Source of the DNA: Nostoc sp. 106C
Lineage (GTDB): Bacteria; Cyanobacteriota; Cyanobacteriia; Cyanobacteriales; Nostocaceae
Direction of reading: 5' to 3'
Assembly: GCF_002154725.1 (NCBI RefSeq)
Contig: NZ_MTAW01000200.1
Coordinates: forward strand, 1 to 33,473
DNA: 33,473 bases
Positions 8,663 through 16,902 of the stretch are shown piece by piece. The position numbers and the translations under genes are program-made. Within the stretch, counting starts at the first letter, position 1; every line of letters begins with the position of its first letter. Under the pieces are notes generated by a model that was not told where the DNA came from, made no database searches, and was given only the letters and a program-made list of their open reading frames with translations.

Positions 8663-8865
8663 CCCCCTTTTTAAGGGCAGGGCTGTTTCATTCCCTAAAA
8701 GGTTCGCAAACGCAAGGGTTCAGGAGATAAAAAACAAGCAAGGCATTCCATTTTAAGTATCAAAATGGTCACCAATTTATGACTTTTGCCCTGATATTTA
8801 TCGCCAATCATATTGACAAAATACATATCATTACGAATGAAACGGCCCTGCTTTTTAAGGGGGGG
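8663..8865. mobile_element. MITE-like element with ~30-bp terminal inverted repeats
   Basis: An approximately 200-bp non-coding block. The left end has a C-run followed by GCAGGGCTGTTTCATTC. The right end, read on the minus strand, has a C-run followed by GCAGGGCCGTTTCATTC, so the core matches 16 of 17 bases. Inside is a small hairpin (CCATTTT at 8748-8754 with AAAATGG at 8762-8768). There is no transposase ORF, so it would need to be mobilised in trans. It sits at the truncation point of the binding-protein remnant. Exact borders and any target-site duplication could not be fixed by eye. Confidence 0.6.
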
Positions 8866-8966
8866 TTAGGGGGATCGATAAGTGCCAAAAATAACAGCCA
8901 CCAACTTTTCAAACAACCTCTTAATCTAACTAATCCGCAAACTGTTAAAATAATCTGCTCATAAGT

Positions 8967-10010
8967 TTACTGTTTAGATGTCAATTGTTGAGGTGTAATT
9001 TTGGCATATTCTTCTGGTGATAAAATCACTTCTTTAATATCAATTTTTTTAGGTAAAAGTTTCAAATCATAGTACATATCAGCAATTTGTTGTTGTTTTG
9101 CAACTATTTCATTTGTAATTGGCAACAGACCATAGTCGAGACGAGTATGAACTTTTTCTAAAGTATTTACATCTATGCCTACTTCTTTGGACAATAACTG
9201 TGCTAACTCACGAGGATTATTTTTTGACCATTTTTCAGCCTTTTGTACTTACTCTAAAAATGCTTTGATAATTTCAGGATGCTCTTTGGCGAAATGGCGT
9301 GTTGTAGAGTAAAAACCACCAATATCTCTAAGACCTGTGCCATCTCTGAGAATCCGACCAATACCTTTTTCTTCTACACGAGTTATGTACGGTTCCCAAG
9401 TAATCCAAGCATCAACTTTGGCTTGACTAAAAGCAACATTAGCATCAGGTGGGGGTAAATAAATAGGAGTAACATCGCTCAATTTTAAACCCACTTCTTT
9501 TAATGCCTGAATTATTATATATTGAGCTACAGAAGCTTTTTGCAAAGCAATTTTTTTACCTTTAAGATCGACAACACTTTTAATAGAGGAATTTTTGGGT
9601 ACAACGAAAGCAACACCTTTAGGACTCGGTTGTGTTGTAGATATATAAACTAAAGGTGTTCCTGCTGCTTGAGCAAAGATAACAGGAGACTCTGCGGTTG
9701 AAGTAATATCAAGACTATTGGCATTTAATGCTTCTAATGATTGAGGCCCAGCAGCAAATTCATGCCAAGTTACAGAATCTCCCTCTGCTTTTAGGCGTTT
9801 TTCTAAAGTTCCTTGTTTTCTGACTACAGCAAGAGGGCCAAGCTTAGAGTAAACTATACGAACTGTTGTTGGCTTTTTCTCACTTGTGGTTGAAGCTTTT
9901 TGACTAGTTTGAGGTTGTGGATTACAACCAACCAATGTAATTAGTAGCGATCCTAAACTTAAAGTGATAAATAAAGACACATTTCGTCTCGCGCTATATG
10001 AAATAAGCAT
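8967..10010 (-). pseudogene. SsuA-like binding lipoprotein interrupted by one in-frame stop
   Basis: The frame from ATG at 10010 to TAA at 8967-8969 is 348 codons, the full length of the family, with a single internal TAA at 9249-9251 (GAG TAA GTA, between KAFLE and VQKAEKWSKNNP). Paralogues have Glu-rich sequence at this place, so one G-to-T change in a GAA codon explains it. The N-terminal part has a lipobox TLVGC (C29), LEKRLKAEGDSVTWHEF, AESPVIFAQAAGTPLVY and DAWITWEPY. The C-terminal part has the LLPITNEIVAKQQQ and ILSPEEYAKIT landmarks. The 253-residue product lacks the last ~90 residues, including part of the second lobe, and is probably non-functional. A sequencing error is the alternative explanation. 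The rest of the gene shows no decay, so loss would be recent. Confidence 0.85.
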
Positions 10011-10368
10011 AACTAATCAGTCAGTAAGTTGATACATATAGTTTTTTCCCTAAAAATGAAAAAGACATGAAATTTTTATACCTCTAAAGATAGATGTATA
10101 TATAAAAAAATATGCTTATGAGTTTTTGGCGTTGCTGAATCTGAAATGATTCAGCCTAATTTGTACACTTTGGTAGCTCCGCCAGATCCACCTCAATCCT
10201 GTTAATAATTATTTTAAAACTTGACTAAATACGTGTATTTATCGGAGAATAAATATTGCTTATACTAATGGGGAGATCGACCCTTGAGTAATGCAAACTT
10301 GGCACTCAAGAAAATCACCACCGAAGATTAGTTGAACAGTTTTCTTTTTGCCTTACTTTTGAGTCTTT
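10011..10368. other. Divergent intergenic region
   Basis: A 358-bp A+T-rich spacer between the interrupted binding protein (-) and the HpxZ-like gene (+). It contains an imperfect hairpin, GAATCTGAAATGATTC (10137-10152), beside GGCGTTGCTGAAT, text often seen at cyanobacterial insertion-sequence ends. At 10228-10254 there is a weak relative of the TACGGTA/TATC operator motif (TACGTGTATTTATCGGA). No ORF of interest. Confidence 0.4.
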
Positions 10369-10779
10369 ATGCCAAAACTGGATGTTCCCAATGACCCTGC
10401 TGTTGTAGCTGAAGTAACTGCTTTATACCTCAAGTACGAAGAAGCTTTAACTAACAACAATTTAGAGGTGATGGATAGTTTATTTTGGGATGCACCAGAC
10501 GTAGTGCGCTTTGGTATAGCAGAAAACCTTTATGGTAGTGAAGAGATTCGCAATTTTCGCGCCTCTCGACCTAACCCAAAAATTGAGCGAGAAATTTCCA
10601 ATCTCAAAGTTGTGGCCTTTGGAAAAGATACAGCAACTGTAACTCTAGAATTTCGTCGCATTATAAATGGTGTAGAACGTTTTGGGAGACAAAGCCAAAC
10701 ATGGTACAGATTTCCTCAAGGATGGAAGGTAGTTTCTGCCCATGTTTCGTTGTTACCCGTGGGAGCAGCACAACCATGA
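10369..10779 (+). CDS. HpxZ/AtzH-like NTF2-fold protein
   Basis: A 136-aa protein matching the AtzH-like/DUF3225 family, whose named member HpxZ is encoded in the oxalurate-utilisation operon of Klebsiella. The family look is clear: [49 protein letters not shown], and the C-terminal [24 protein letters not shown]. The fold is a small alpha+beta cone (SnoaL/NTF2-like); the reaction is not established. No amidase or hydantoin gene lies nearby, so a role in purine breakdown here is doubtful. Its TGA overlaps the ATG of the next gene (ATGA at 10776-10779), showing translational coupling. The start ATG at 10369 fits the family N-terminus. Confidence 0.85.
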   Translation: MPKLDVPNDPAVVAEVTALYLKYEEALTNNNLEVMDSLFWDAPDVVRFGIAENLYGSEEIRNFRASRPNPKIEREISNLKVVAFGKDTATVTLEFRRIINGVERFGRQSQTWYRFPQGWKVVSAHVSLLPVGAAQP

Positions 10780-11510
10780 CTAACATTACCGAAATTGCTC
10801 CGGATATCTATCGCATCTCCACCTATGTGGCACAAATAGATATGCAATTCATCCAGTTTTTGGTTAAGGATGAAGAACCATTATTGTTTCATACGGGTTT
10901 GAAGGGGATGTTTCCTCTGGTACAGGATGCGGTAGCAAAGATTATCGATCCCTCACAGATTCGTTGGATTAGCTTTAGCCATTTTGAAGCAGATGAATGT
11001 GGATCGCTCAATGAATGGCTAACTATTGCACCAAATGCTCAGACAGTTTGTAGTGCGATCGCAGCTTTTGTTAGTGTAGATGATTTTGCCATCCGTCCGT
11101 CCAAAACTTTGGCACACAATCAAGTTTTAAACACTGGAAAATATAACTTTCAATTTCAACAGACACCACAAGTACCACACGGTTGGGACGCAGGATTGTT
11201 ATTTGAAACCACCCATAAGACGCTGTTGTGTTCAGATTTATTTCATCAGTTTGGAGATGTAGAGCCAGTAACGGAGTCTGATGTAATTGGGCGTTTTCGT
11301 CAAACCATTGTTAATTACGAAGCAAGTCCCTTTCCTAATTACATCCCTTACACAACATATAGCGATTCCATTCTCCAAGATTTAGCTGCACTCAAGCCAC
11401 GAACCCTAGCGACAATGCACGGTTCAACCTTTGTGGGGGATGGCGAACGTGCATTGCAAGATTTAGCTGTGACGCTGCATGAAGTATTGGTGTTGAAGGA
11501 GAAGAGATGA
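10776..11510 (+). CDS. Metallo-beta-lactamase-fold protein, oxygen-binding di-iron (ODP) type
   Basis: A 244-aa protein resembling the N-terminal diiron domain of flavodiiron proteins without the flavodoxin part. Candidate metal ligands occur in the expected order: H69, E71 and D73 in [10 protein letters not shown]135 in VPHGWDAG, D154 in CSDLFHQ and H215 in ATMHGSTF. In canonical flavodiiron enzymes the first motif is HxExDH; here the last position is Glu, which could alter the metal site. It would be a cytoplasmic redox or hydrolytic enzyme using O2, NO or another substrate; this is not settled. The ATG at 10776 is chosen because it overlaps the previous stop (ATGA) and starts with the family-typical [11 protein letters not shown]. 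It also overlaps the next gene by ATGA, so the three form one operon. Confidence 0.8.
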   Translation: MTNITEIAPDIYRISTYVAQIDMQFIQFLVKDEEPLLFHTGLKGMFPLVQDAVAKIIDPSQIRWISFSHFEADECGSLNEWLTIAPNAQTVCSAIAAFVSVDDFAIRPSKTLAHNQVLNTGKYNFQFQQTPQVPHGWDAGLLFETTHKTLLCSDLFHQFGDVEPVTESDVIGRFRQTIVNYEASPFPNYIPYTTYSDSILQDLAALKPRTLATMHGSTFVGDGERALQDLAVTLHEVLVLKEKR

Positions 11511-12082
11511 CAGATGAAAGCACCTCTATTCCATTATTAGTGCAAAAAGCGCAATCGCTGGCTACACAAATCGAGTTTACCCAATCCTCGCTCCCAGAAG
11601 TGGGTCGTTTGTTGCACGTCCTCACCAGCCACATCAGACAAGGTAGAATTGGTGAAATTGGTACTGGATGCGGCGTTGGTACAGCGTGGATTGTTAGTGC
11701 TTTACATCCAGATACTACATGTATTACGATTGAAATTGATTCTCAGCTTGCCACACTTGCACAACAGCTATTTGCAGACAATTCAAATGTCCGCGTACTT
11801 CAAGGAGACTGGCACGATTTACTTACCGATGCACCTTTTGATTTATTATTTGCCGATGGTGGAAAAGCAAAACTCACTGAACCCCAAACATTGATAAATG
11901 CTCTCAAGTTTGGAGGTTTGATAGTACTAGACGATCTCACACCTGAAGAGTACTGGCCCCCAGAATGGCAAGGACGAACAGATCCCATAAGAGAATTTTG
12001 GTTGAAAGATCCTCGCATTGCTGCTATTGAGATTCGTGTTACAGCAAAAAATGCCGTAATTCTAGCCACGCGCATTCAATAG
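11507..12082 (+). CDS. Class I SAM-dependent methyltransferase (O-methyltransferase-like)
   Basis: A 191-aa Rossmann-fold methyltransferase. Motif I is [15 protein letters not shown] (residues about 48-61), the acidic end of strand 2 is TIEIDSQLA, motif IV is FDLLFADGG and motif V is [19 protein letters not shown]. The layout with LFADGG...GGLIVLDD resembles the small O-methyltransferase (YrrM/methyltransferase-24) group. The acceptor is unknown. It overlaps the ODP-domain gene by four bases (ATGA at 11507-11510) and ends the HpxZ/ODP/methyltransferase operon. A palindromic repeat follows directly after the stop and may end transcription. Confidence 0.85.
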   Translation: MTDESTSIPLLVQKAQSLATQIEFTQSSLPEVGRLLHVLTSHIRQGRIGEIGTGCGVGTAWIVSALHPDTTCITIEIDSQLATLAQQLFADNSNVRVLQGDWHDLLTDAPFDLLFADGGKAKLTEPQTLINALKFGGLIVLDDLTPEEYWPPEWQGRTDPIREFWLKDPRIAAIEIRVTAKNAVILATRIQ

Positions 12083-12159
12083 ACTTCTTGCAAAAGTCAT
12101 AATTTTCGCGTTCTCCTTTGCGCCTTTGCGTGAGTCAAAAAAATATTTATGCAAGAGGT
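12083..12159. repeat. Palindromic intergenic repeat, possible terminator
   Basis: Ends ACTTCTTGCA (12083-12092) and TGCAAGAGGT (12150-12159) are inverted copies with one mismatch. They enclose TTTGCGCCTTTGCGTGAG, phrasing frequently seen in Nostocales intergenic DNA. It directly follows the methyltransferase stop, so it could also work as a weak transcription terminator. Confidence 0.45.
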
Positions 12160-12199
12160 TTAATGAATTACAAATAAAAGAAAAAGAGGTTGAAGTATA

Positions 12200-12760
12200 G
12201 TGAATTCATTTGATTGGAAGCTTTTAAAGTCTAGGTATCTAGTAAAAGATAAATGGCTTTCGCTCCGTGCTGACACTTACCAAATGCCTGATGGAAAAAT
12301 AGTAGAGCCTTTTTATGTTTTTGAATATTCAACATGGGTAAATGTCGTCGCTTTAACCAAGAATCAAGAAGTTGTGTTAGTTGAACAATATCGCCACGGT
12401 ATTCAAAAGACAGTTTTAGAATTACCTGGTGGTTGTATGGAACCAGAAGATAGCTCCCCACTTGAAGCTGCAAAACGTGAGTTATGGGAAGAGTCAGGAT
12501 ATACAAGCAACAATTTTTTTGAGACGGGAAGAATATCGCCTAATCCAGCAACTCACAATAATTTTATTCATTGTTTTTTAGCAACAGATGTAGAGCTTGT
12601 AGGCAATTTAAAGTTAGACTCAACAGAAATAATAAATGTAACCCTATTGCCATTAGATAATTTAATTCAAAATTTTGATAACGGTATTTTCTTGCAATCA
12701 TTTCATGTTAGTTCATTATTTTTTGCTCTAAAAAAGCTGGGTAAAGTGCAATTTTATTAG
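12200..12760 (+). CDS. NUDIX hydrolase
   Basis: A 186-aa Nudix protein. The Nudix box is at about residues 76-100: LELPGGCMEPEDSS followed by PLEAAKRELWEESGY, with the metal-binding REL-EE-G core intact. The spacing between the first Gly-Glu and REL is a residue or two longer than the textbook GX5EX7REUXEEXGU. An N-terminal VVLVEQYRHG strand is typical of the ADP-ribose/NDP-sugar pyrophosphatase group, so a nucleoside-diphosphate-linked substrate is likely. The start is GTG at 12200, after AGAGGTTGAAGTATA; no ATG lies nearby in frame. It stands between the HpxZ operon and the Tam-like gene on the same strand. Confidence 0.88.
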   Translation: MNSFDWKLLKSRYLVKDKWLSLRADTYQMPDGKIVEPFYVFEYSTWVNVVALTKNQEVVLVEQYRHGIQKTVLELPGGCMEPEDSSPLEAAKRELWEESGYTSNNFFETGRISPNPATHNNFIHCFLATDVELVGNLKLDSTEIINVTLLPLDNLIQNFDNGIFLQSFHVSSLFFALKKLGKVQFY

Positions 12761-12823
12761 TCTATATTCATTTTAAATTATTTGTCACCCTTTACTTTCA
12801 ACATCAAAAAATAGGGTATCACA

Positions 12824-13591
12824 ATGCCGGATAAATGGAATCCAGAACTATACGAACGATTTCAAGCAGAAAGAAGTCGTCCATTTTATGACTTAGTAGA
12901 TTTGGTACAACACCAAAAAAACTTACGAGTTTTAGATTTGGGATGTGGAACGGGCAAGTTAACCAAATATCTGCATGAGACATTAAAAGCTAAGGAAACT
13001 TTGGGAGTTGATGCTTCCGAAAAAATGCTATATGTAGCGCATCAATTTGCAGGAAATGGATTGCGGTTTGAGCAAGGACGGATTGAAGATAACCCAGGAG
13101 AAGGTAAGTTTGATGTCGTGTTTTCTAATGCTGCTTTACAATGGGTGACGGGACATGAAGCATTATTCGCTAAATTACGAGAAAAGCTGCAACCCGGTGG
13201 ACAGTTAGCTATACAAATACCAGCGATGTATGATGAGCCAGTGCATCAGTTAGCAGTGGAGACAGCAAAAGAGTTTAGTCAAGAGCTAGGCGGATATGTG
13301 CGGCGTTTGGAAGTACTTTCTCCAGTAGATTATGCCACACTGCTTTATAAATTGGGATTTGTTAAGCAACAAGTGAAGTTGCAAATTTATGGGCATTTGT
13401 TACCATCAAGAGAAGCTGTGGTGGAATGGTATCGAGGGACATTGTTAACAGCTTATGAAACGCAATTAAATAGCCAAAATTATGAAAGCTTTCTAGAACT
13501 ATATCAGCAAAAATTATTTGAGATTTTACCAGATGAGCGTCCATTCTTTTTCCCCTACAAGCGTATCTTAATTTGGGGAAGTATTTCTTAA
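12824..13591 (+). CDS. tam: Trans-aconitate 2-methyltransferase-like SAM methyltransferase
   Basis: A 255-aa class I methyltransferase that reads like the Tam family. It opens with WNPELYERFQAERSRPFYDL, then motif I RVLDLGCGTGKLT (about 35-47), GVDASEKML, FDVVFSNAALQWV (motif IV region) and LQPGGQLAIQIPA. The C-terminal half has the Tam-type YRGTLLTAYETQL and LFPYKRILIWG-like ending (FFFPYKRILIWG). Tam methylates trans-aconitate, a spontaneous isomer of the TCA intermediate that inhibits aconitase. The exact acceptor here is inferred only from resemblance. The ATG at 12824 fits the family start. The gene is followed by a second methyltransferase 44 bp downstream. Confidence 0.82.
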   Translation: MPDKWNPELYERFQAERSRPFYDLVDLVQHQKNLRVLDLGCGTGKLTKYLHETLKAKETLGVDASEKMLYVAHQFAGNGLRFEQGRIEDNPGEGKFDVVFSNAALQWVTGHEALFAKLREKLQPGGQLAIQIPAMYDEPVHQLAVETAKEFSQELGGYVRRLEVLSPVDYATLLYKLGFVKQQVKLQIYGHLLPSREAVVEWYRGTLLTAYETQLNSQNYESFLELYQQKLFEILPDERPFFFPYKRILIWGSIS

Positions 13592-13635
13592 TTGATACTA
13601 CTACAAATGTTTTTACATATCTTAAGGAAGAATAT

Positions 13636-14451
13636 ATGACTACGATTGTTTCATTCGATCGAGTTTCTAATATTTACGATGCTACAAGAGGATTTCCGCC
13701 AGGAATTTCTGAGCAAGTAACAGATGTTATACTCAATTTAGTTTCGCCAACAGCAGATACCAAGTTTTATGAAACAGGTATTGGTACTGGCAGAATTGCT
13801 GTACCAATTGCCAAAAGAGGCTATTCTTACACTGGTATAGATATCTCAGAAAAGATGTTAGCTGAACTGCACCAAAAACTAGAAGGTGTGTCTCACAAAC
13901 TAACAGCAATTAAAGGAGATGCTACTGCTTTACCCTTTGATGACAACTCCTTCGATGTGGCGTTGGTTGTTCACGTTTTTCACCTAATTTCTGCTTGGAA
14001 ACAGGCGCTAGCAGAAATTCGTCGCGTCCTGAAACCTGGTGGCATTTTGCTCTACACTCACGGATACGCTAACTCTGTTAATGCTGGTTCAGAGGTGAAT
14101 GCACAGAGGTGGGAATTTACTGAGCATTGGAAAGCAATTTTACAAGGCTATGGTCATCCTTTACCGCGTTATGGTGCGACAGAAGAAGAAGTTTTAGCAG
14201 AGTTGGAACAACAAGGTGCAACATTAGAAACCGAAATTGCAGCTCAATGGCGAGTTGAAGATACTGTTGGTAAATTGATAGAAAACCAAGAAAATAAAAT
14301 CCAAAGTGCAGCTTGGAGTATTCCTGATGATATCTTTCCTCATGCTATTCAAGATTTGCGAAACTGGGCTTTAGAACGCTACAGTTCGCTGGATTATATT
14401 TTGCCTCAACAACGTGAATTCAAGATTGTTGTAGTACGCAATTGGGCTTAA
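13636..14451 (+). CDS. Class I SAM-dependent methyltransferase
   Basis: A 271-aa methyltransferase (methyltransferase-11/25 type). SFDRVSNIYDATRGFPPG precedes motif I YETGIGTGRIAVPIA (about 46-60), followed by YTGIDISEKML, GDATALPFDDNSFDVALVVHVFHL and VLKPGGILLYTHG. The IGTGR variant of motif I is shared with a group of uncharacterised cyanobacterial and actinobacterial enzymes. The acceptor is unknown. I chose the ATG at 13636, which follows AAGGAAGAATAT, over the upstream in-frame TTG at 13573 lying inside the preceding gene. It probably shares a transcript with the Tam-like gene. Confidence 0.85.
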   Translation: MTTIVSFDRVSNIYDATRGFPPGISEQVTDVILNLVSPTADTKFYETGIGTGRIAVPIAKRGYSYTGIDISEKMLAELHQKLEGVSHKLTAIKGDATALPFDDNSFDVALVVHVFHLISAWKQALAEIRRVLKPGGILLYTHGYANSVNAGSEVNAQRWEFTEHWKAILQGYGHPLPRYGATEEEVLAELEQQGATLETEIAAQWRVEDTVGKLIENQENKIQSAAWSIPDDIFPHAIQDLRNWALERYSSLDYILPQQREFKIVVVRNWA

Positions 14452-14474
14452 ATCGAAAATTTTTGTAGGGGGCA

Positions 14475-15206
14475 ATGCCACCTGCGATAATTGAAAATAA
14501 AGAAGTTATGAATTCTAGAGAAAATCATCCTTCTATATCAATAGGAATCGTACTGTTCCCTAATGTGACGCAGTTAGATTTCACAGGCCCATACGAGGTA
14601 TTTACCAAGTTACCAAACACGCATTTACATCTGCTAGCAGAGACTCTAGAACCTATCCGAAGCGATCGCGGTCTCACTTTTTTACCTGACACCACTTTTG
14701 CTCAATCCCCACCTCTAGATGTGTTGTTTGTCCCTGGAGGGCCGGGTATTGATGCAAAGCTGGAAGATCGGGAGTTTCTCGATTTTCTGAAAACGCAAGG
14801 AGAAAAAGCCCGCTACGTGACATCTGTTTGCACGGGTTCTTTGCTACTGGCTGCGGCTGGTTTACTCCAAGGCTATCGTGCTACTACTCACTGGCTATCT
14901 CTGGATTTGTTGGAGTTGTTTGGAGTTAAGGTAGTAGAACAGCGAGTTGTGATCGATCGCGATCGCATTACAGGCGGTGGTGTTACATCGGGGATTGACT
15001 TTGGATTAGTTATCGCTGCGGAATTATTTGGAGAAGCGATCGCCCAATCAATTCAACTAGGAATAGAATACAATCCCCAACCTCCATTTAACAGTGGTTC
15101 TCCCCACACTGCACCGGATGCGGTAATCAACAACGTCAAGGCTGCTAGCCAAAATCGTCATGATACACGTCAGAAAATCATCCAAAAGATAGTTGCCCAA
15201 TTGTAA
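14475..15206 (+). CDS. DJ-1/PfpI-family protein, isonitrile hydratase (InhA)-like
   Basis: A 243-aa DJ-1/PfpI superfamily protein. The nucleophile-elbow Cys is C119 in VTSVCTGSLLLAAAGLL, followed by ATTHW, and the acidic residue of TQLDFTGPYEVF is about D35. VLFVPGGPG and GGGVTSGIDFGL are also present. These positions match cyclohexyl-isocyanide hydratase InhA (catalytic Asp and Cys), which turns isonitriles into N-substituted formamides. It lacks the C-terminal AraC DNA-binding domain of GlxA-type relatives. The annotated start is ATG at 14475 with a G-run upstream; ATG at 14508 (MNSREN) is an equally possible start. Function as an isonitrile hydratase is inferred from motif pattern only. 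It sits downstream of two methyltransferases. Confidence 0.82.
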   Translation: MPPAIIENKEVMNSRENHPSISIGIVLFPNVTQLDFTGPYEVFTKLPNTHLHLLAETLEPIRSDRGLTFLPDTTFAQSPPLDVLFVPGGPGIDAKLEDREFLDFLKTQGEKARYVTSVCTGSLLLAAAGLLQGYRATTHWLSLDLLELFGVKVVEQRVVIDRDRITGGGVTSGIDFGLVIAAELFGEAIAQSIQLGIEYNPQPPFNSGSPHTAPDAVINNVKAASQNRHDTRQKIIQKIVAQL

Positions 15207-15340
15207 ACTTTTTAATTTTGAATTAGTCAATTATTTCACAATTTTGTAAAAAATTAAATTCAAAAAAATTGTGTTTGCAAACACATTATTCTCAGCTTGA
15301 TTACCAACTTTTTTGTTACCAAAATTATCGCTTTCTTACT

Positions 15341-15371
15341 AAAAATATTGGTATAAATTGTTGGTATTTTT
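15341..15371. promoter_or_regulatory. Dyad with internal direct repeats upstream of the second TauE gene
   Basis: AAAAATA (15341-15347) and TATTTTT (15365-15371) form inverted arms around two direct TTGGTAT copies (15348-15354 and 15361-15367). It lies 77-107 bp upstream of the GTG start of the TauE/SafE gene. It could be a regulator site or promoter region; no known motif is matched. Confidence 0.3.
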
Positions 15372-15447
15372 AAGAATTTATAACTAAGCAAATAATTAAT
15401 AAATCAAATCATAGAATACTAATTATCAGCCTTTTAAAGATAAAAAT

Positions 15448-16251
15448 GTGGATATTTGGCAGATAATTATTCTGGCTGGGATATTTTTTTTAGCCAGCAT
15501 TGTTAGCGTGATTGCCGGTAGCACATCTCTGATTACTGTGCCTGTAATGCTGGAATTTGGTATAGAACCGCGGACTGCGATCGCTACCAATATGTTTGCA
15601 TTGACTTTAATGAGTATTGGGGGAACATTACCTTTTATTGGCAAAAAAGTAATTAACCCTAAACGCTTACCATTACTAACTTTATTAACTATAGTAGGGT
15701 CATTTTTAGGAGCATTACTGGTACTGATTTTGCCATCTAAATCAATGCCATTGATAATTTCTATTTCCATGATAGTAGTAGCTATATTATCAGCGTTCAA
15801 TCGTCATGCTGGAGTAGCCCCATCTCAATTTATCCCACCATGTATTGCAGAAATTGCAGGCTATATAGTGACGTTTATCCTTGGTATTTATGGGGGTTTT
15901 TTTAGTGGTGGTTATGTAACACTACTCACAGCAGCTTATGTCATGCTATTTCGGATGACATTTGTGGAAGCGATCGCAACTACTAAATTTATCAATATAT
16001 TTTCTTCCTTGATAGCCACCATAATTTTTTTGCAGCAAGGAATAGTAGATTTCGACTTAGGAATCATCCTTGGTACTACAATGTTTATAGGTGGAATAAT
16101 TGGCGGACGTTTAACACTCAAATTGAGTAATGTCTGGTTACAACGTATTTATTTAACAGTAGTTGCTATCTTAGCATTTATCACACTGCGGAAATCTCAG
16201 GCGCAAAATCAGCCAGCGAGTACAATTGATTTGTTAACACCTTCAGCTTAA
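15448..16251 (+). CDS. TauE/SafE-family permease (second copy)
   Basis: A 267-aa integral membrane protein of the TauE/SafE family with about eight hydrophobic segments. Signatures are ASIVSVIAGSTSLITVPVML near the start and YGGFFSGGYVTLLTAAYVML in the middle, the two internal-repeat motifs. It is clearly different in sequence from the copy at 2650, so not a recent duplicate. The presumed function is export of sulfite or a related organic anion. The start is GTG at 15448; the frame holds no ATG between the preceding stop and this codon. The upstream 240 bp is A+T-rich and contains a dyad (15341-15371). The GNAT gene follows on the same strand. Confidence 0.83.
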   Translation: MDIWQIIILAGIFFLASIVSVIAGSTSLITVPVMLEFGIEPRTAIATNMFALTLMSIGGTLPFIGKKVINPKRLPLLTLLTIVGSFLGALLVLILPSKSMPLIISISMIVVAILSAFNRHAGVAPSQFIPPCIAEIAGYIVTFILGIYGGFFSGGYVTLLTAAYVMLFRMTFVEAIATTKFINIFSSLIATIIFLQQGIVDFDLGIILGTTMFIGGIIGGRLTLKLSNVWLQRIYLTVVAILAFITLRKSQAQNQPASTIDLLTPSA

Positions 16252-16382
16252 AACAAACTTGATTTAATAAGTTCAAAAAAATGTATGGTGTTTTGTCGCC
16301 AAGCGTCTCACCGCGAAAAATTCAAGGTGCGTTAGCCTACGGAATAACAAACTACCTCAATTTAATTACGAATTCTCAATTT

Positions 16383-16889
16383 ATGTCTATAGCTAAACCG
16401 CAAGTAATTAACATTGCTAATTTACCAAATACAACCATCACCCTTCGTTTAATTACACGCGATAAACTTCCACCACTTCTGAGCCTATATCAACATTTAA
16501 ATCCAACGGATGCGCCTTTACCTGCTAATAATATTTTGCAATCAATATGGGATGAAATTCTATGCAATCCAAGTCTTTTTTATATTGTGGCGGAAATTGC
16601 TGGTAAGTTAGTATCGACGTGTAATTTAGCGATCATTTCTAACCTGACACGCGGTGCACGTCCATACGGCATTATTGAAAATGTTGTTACTCATGCTAAT
16701 TATCGGCAACAGGGATTGGGTACACATGTGCTACGTTATGCTTTAAATATTGCATGGCAGCAAAAGTGTTATAAAGTAATGCTTTTAACTAGTTCAAAAC
16801 GCGAGGAAACTTTGCGCTTTTATGAGCAAGCAGGATTCAAACAAGGCGTGAAAACTGGATTCATCGCCTTACCACCAGAGGGATTATAA
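16383..16889 (+). CDS. GNAT-family N-acetyltransferase
   Basis: A 168-aa acetyltransferase. TTITLRLITRDKLPPLLSLY forms the N-terminal strand-helix. IENVVTHANYRQQGLGTHVLRYAL is motif A, with the acetyl-CoA loop RQQGLG, and FYEQAGFKQGVKTGF is motif B. The length is typical. I prefer ATG at 16383 (MSIAKPQ) to the in-frame ATG at 16281, because the first 34 codons run through repeat-like intergenic text (GGTGCGTTAGCCTACGG) and carry no GNAT features. The acetyl acceptor is unknown. It converges on the HEAT-repeat gene with a 13-bp gap. Confidence 0.83.
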   Translation: MSIAKPQVINIANLPNTTITLRLITRDKLPPLLSLYQHLNPTDAPLPANNILQSIWDEILCNPSLFYIVAEIAGKLVSTCNLAIISNLTRGARPYGIIENVVTHANYRQQGLGTHVLRYALNIAWQQKCYKVMLLTSSKREETLRFYEQAGFKQGVKTGFIALPPEGL

Positions 16890-16902
16890 GGCTTTGTCAG
16901 TA

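Noticed and set aside
8967-10010. Two separate small genes (8967-9194 and 9249-10010)
   Set aside because: They are the same reading frame of one full-length binding-protein gene split by a single stop codon.
15426-15800. 124-codon minus-strand ORF
   Set aside because: Antisense shadow of the second TauE/SafE gene; the plus-strand frame has the family motifs and hydrophobic pattern.
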